A stretch of 6,949 nucleotides of DNA, taken from Acidobacteriaceae bacterium (GTDB lineage: Bacteria; Acidobacteriota; Terriglobia; Bryobacterales; Bryobacteraceae). A model generated the notes under the pieces. That model was not told the DNA's origin, made no database searches, and was given only the letters and a program-made list of their open reading frames with translations. The stretch covers positions 1-6,949 of the forward strand of contig JAFARV010000673.1 in assembly GCA_019245255.1 (NCBI GenBank), written 5' to 3'. Numbering within the stretch: position 1 is the first letter of the stretch; each line of letters starts with the position of its first letter. Below are positions 4,954-6,949 of the stretch, piece after piece. A program made the position numbers and the translations under genes.

Positions 4954-6949
4954 TTACGGCAGCTTGATGGCGAGTAACTCGCATAACTGCGCGTAACCTT
5001 CCACCCAGGCCTTTGCTCTAGGATCGCCTCGTTGCGCCCGTTTTTTTGTGCGCTGGTATAAGCCCGCCTGTATGCCGTACACCTGATTCTGGGCCGACCA
5101 GACGTTCACGCCGAAGGGCATTTGCTTTACAATGTTCAGAGCTGAACGCAGGTCCTCAAGCTTGTCAAGATTCGACGGATCACTCGCGAAACGCGCCGAC
5201 AGCGCCTCGATCTTTCTGCGCAGAGAGAACTCGAGCGTCGTCTTATCCAGACTCACATTGCTCGCCTGAGCTTCACGCAGCAAGCTTTGAATGCGTTCGC
5301 CGTCCAGTTCCTCGGCCGAACAAGTCCTCCGCAGAAGTGTGTTGATCGCATACTCGATGGCCGCGGTAAACTCCCTTGGCATTGGCGTCCCCAGGCGCGT
5401 GATGAAGCGCATCAGCGCCGCGTGGTGCTCATATAAGGACAGATATGCGGCCTCGGCTTCCGCCACCGTCCCGGAAAGGATGGATCGCACAATCCGGCGC
5501 TGTTCATCGCGGAAGAGCGATCGCAGCGAATAGGTCCTCCCGAAGCGCTTATCCAGAAGGCGCACCACCTCCGGAATGTCGACGCGCGCAAATGAGTCGT
5601 TGATCTTCTCGATCATGTCTTCGTAACCAACACGCTGGTCCGCCGGCTGCACACCGCCGGCAACGTTGTGATCGCCGAAATGGACCACCCAGAACGTCAG
5701 GTTTTCCGATTCCTGCGTCACCTTCGATGTGAAGCGGGCCTGGCCCATCGCCATTCGCATTTTGCCCGCTTCGGCAGTATGATAATCCAGCCGCTTGACC
5801 GAGTAAGAGAAAACATCCGTGCGCTCTCCGTAAGGCGCGAACAACGAGCTGATCGAATAGTGCGCGCCCACTTTCTCGAGATCCACCATCGATGGCTTCA
5901 CGTATTTGCGATAGATGTTGCCGCCATCTCCGTACTCGGGCAGATTGCTGTGGGCAAGCGTCAGGCGCTCCAGGAACGGTTGTTCGTAAGCGGAACCGAA
6001 CAGCTCCTCGGCGAGCTGCACCACACGCCCGGCGTATTCAATCACCTGAACGGTTTCGATACCCGAGAGTTCGTCGAAAAACCAGCCGCAGCTCGTATAC
6101 ATGAGCATCGCGTGGCGCTGAAGTTCCATCAGCTTCCAGACCGTCACCTGTTCCTGGGGTGACAAGGCTCCCGCAAAATGATCCTCCCCAAACCGTTGCC
6201 GGACGTCCGGAGAACGATCGAGCAATACATTGATGTAAGCATCGCGCGCCGCCCACGGATCTTTTAACAGCTTCGATGCTGACGCTTCAAACTCAGGATT
6301 GATGGTGTCGCGCAGCCAGTCTAGAGCATCTCTGAGAGGCCGCCGCCACTCCTGATTCCAGCCGAGCCGCCCGGAATTGCAACCGCAATTGCTGCGCCAT
6401 CGCTCGATACCGTGCACACAGCTCCACGCGGTGTTTTCATAGATCTGAACTTCACACTCAGGCGGATGGTGCTCCAGGAATTCACCGTAGTTGCTGGTGC
6501 GCGCCAGCTTGTTCGCCTCGATGTAGTCGAGCGCGTAAGCGAGCGCCATCTCGCCGTGACGATGATGGTGGCCGTACGTTTCGCCGTCAGTCGCAATATG
6601 CATGACCTGGGGCCATGTACGCGAGTCGGAAAAGCCGCCGACCAGACGCCTGGCGAATTTTTCGCCGTTATCCAGCAGCTTCTCGAACGCGACCGCCTGC
6701 GACACCGGGCCGTCGTAGAAGAACAGCGCAATACTGCGCCCCGGACCGGTCCGGCACAAGTATGCGCGCGTCGGATCGATCTTCGCGCCTGTGGCATCTG
6801 TCCAATCGCCCGTTCCGTTTAGCGGGCGCGTCGCTTTTGCCTGATGGGGAGCAAGAATTGCGAACGCCAGCCCCGCCTGAGCCATCAGATCGAGCGATTC
6901 CATGTCGACGGCGGTTTCCGGCAGCCACATGCCCTCCGGAAGCCGTCCG
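4954..6949 (-). CDS. GH57-family glycoside hydrolase (alpha-amylase-like) with DUF3536-type C-terminal region, 5' end outside window
   Basis: The frame continues past its first in-window ATG (6930) to the window edge, coding GRLPEG directly before MWLPE, so the real start lies beyond 6949. About 664 residues are visible. Counting from the M at 6930, GMWLPETAVD holds E5, matching the GH57 conserved region that carries the nucleophile. MHIATDGETYGHHHRHGE holds D115, matching the DGE-containing region of the general acid/base, so both catalytic carboxylates seem present. A Cys/His cluster follows: C171, H173, C182 and C184 in SCVHGIERWRSNCGC, a segment I recall as typical of this family. The rest (about 200-658) is largely helical with no catalytic motif and corresponds to the DUF3536 region. 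Likely role: cleavage or transfer of alpha-glucans in the cytoplasm; exact substrate unknown. No signal peptide can be judged because the N-terminus is missing. It converges on rseP with a 98-base gap. Confidence 0.9.
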   Translation of the reverse strand, partial: GRLPEGMWLPETAVDMESLDLMAQAGLAFAILAPHQAKATRPLNGTGDWTDATGAKIDPTRAYLCRTGPGRSIALFFYDGPVSQAVAFEKLLDNGEKFARRLVGGFSDSRTWPQVMHIATDGETYGHHHRHGEMALAYALDYIEANKLARTSNYGEFLEHHPPECEVQIYENTAWSCVHGIERWRSNCGCNSGRLGWNQEWRRPLRDALDWLRDTINPEFEASASKLLKDPWAARDAYINVLLDRSPDVRQRFGEDHFAGALSPQEQVTVWKLMELQRHAMLMYTSCGWFFDELSGIETVQVIEYAGRVVQLAEELFGSAYEQPFLERLTLAHSNLPEYGDGGNIYRKYVKPSMVDLEKVGAHYSISSLFAPYGERTDVFSYSVKRLDYHTAEAGKMRMAMGQARFTSKVTQESENLTFWVVHFGDHNVAGGVQPADQRVGYEDMIEKINDSFARVDIPEVVRLLDKRFGRTYSLRSLFRDEQRRIVRSILSGTVAEAEAAYLSLYEHHAALMRFITRLGTPMPREFTAAIEYAINTLLRRTCSAEELDGERIQSLLREAQASNVSLDKTTLEFSLRRKIEALSARFASDPSNLDKLEDLRSALNIVKQMPFGVNVWSAQNQVYGIQAGLYQRTKKRAQRGDPRAKAWVEGYAQLCELLAIKLP

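Noticed and set aside
4869..4963. 8-bp inverted repeat (GCTGCCGT / ACGGCAGC) between rseP and the GH57 gene
   Set aside because: The arms are 79 bases apart, one reaches into the GH57 stop codon, and there is no T tract. It is too weak to call a terminator for either convergent gene, and I see no other terminator in this gap.
5668..6162. 164-codon plus-strand ORF opposite the GH57 gene
   Set aside because: It lies entirely antisense to a strongly supported coding region in GC-rich DNA, and its product is Arg/His-rich with no recognisable motif. It is a shadow frame.

Overview
The window looks like chromosomal DNA from a high-GC bacterium, most likely an Acidobacteriota member of the Solibacter/Bryobacter type. 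That placement is inferred from the style of the proteins: a DUF3536-type GH57 protein, a MetX-like hydrolase ending in GHGTH, and a CPBP protease beside dxr-rseP. No marker gene is present to confirm it. I see no RNA gene, CRISPR array, insertion sequence or phage gene.

Layout. The window opens with the last 73 codons of an alpha/beta hydrolase (+ strand). It converges, with a 15-base gap, on a minus-strand gene for a 265-residue secreted protein of unknown function (238-1035). The 5' end of that gene overlaps the 5' end of a divergent plus-strand CPBP-family membrane protease (about 1007-1996). A 256-base interval follows (1997-2252). It holds a candidate 44-codon gene with a very good ribosome binding site, a perfect 10-bp inverted repeat, and an AT-rich stretch with two short dyads directly before dxr. 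Then come dxr (2253-3449, second enzyme of the MEP isoprenoid pathway) and rseP (3542-4855, site-2 intramembrane metalloprotease with two PDZ domains). The 92-base gap between them can fold into a nested hairpin that spans most of it. The last gene, on the minus strand (4954-6949, 5' end outside the window), is a GH57-type glycoside hydrolase/alpha-amylase-like protein with a C-terminal DUF3536-type region.

How the genes may work together. dxr-rseP is a common bacterial pairing that links isoprenoid (hence lipid-carrier) supply with envelope stress proteolysis. The usual upstream partners uppS and cdsA are not here; a second intramembrane protease (CPBP) and a possible small gene sit upstream instead. 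The flanking secreted protein, hydrolase and GH57 enzyme have no evident mechanistic link to that pair. Most of the window is ordinary core metabolism. The best leads for something undescribed are the CPBP-dxr interval (small ORFs plus RNA-like structure) and the dxr-rseP spacer hairpin.
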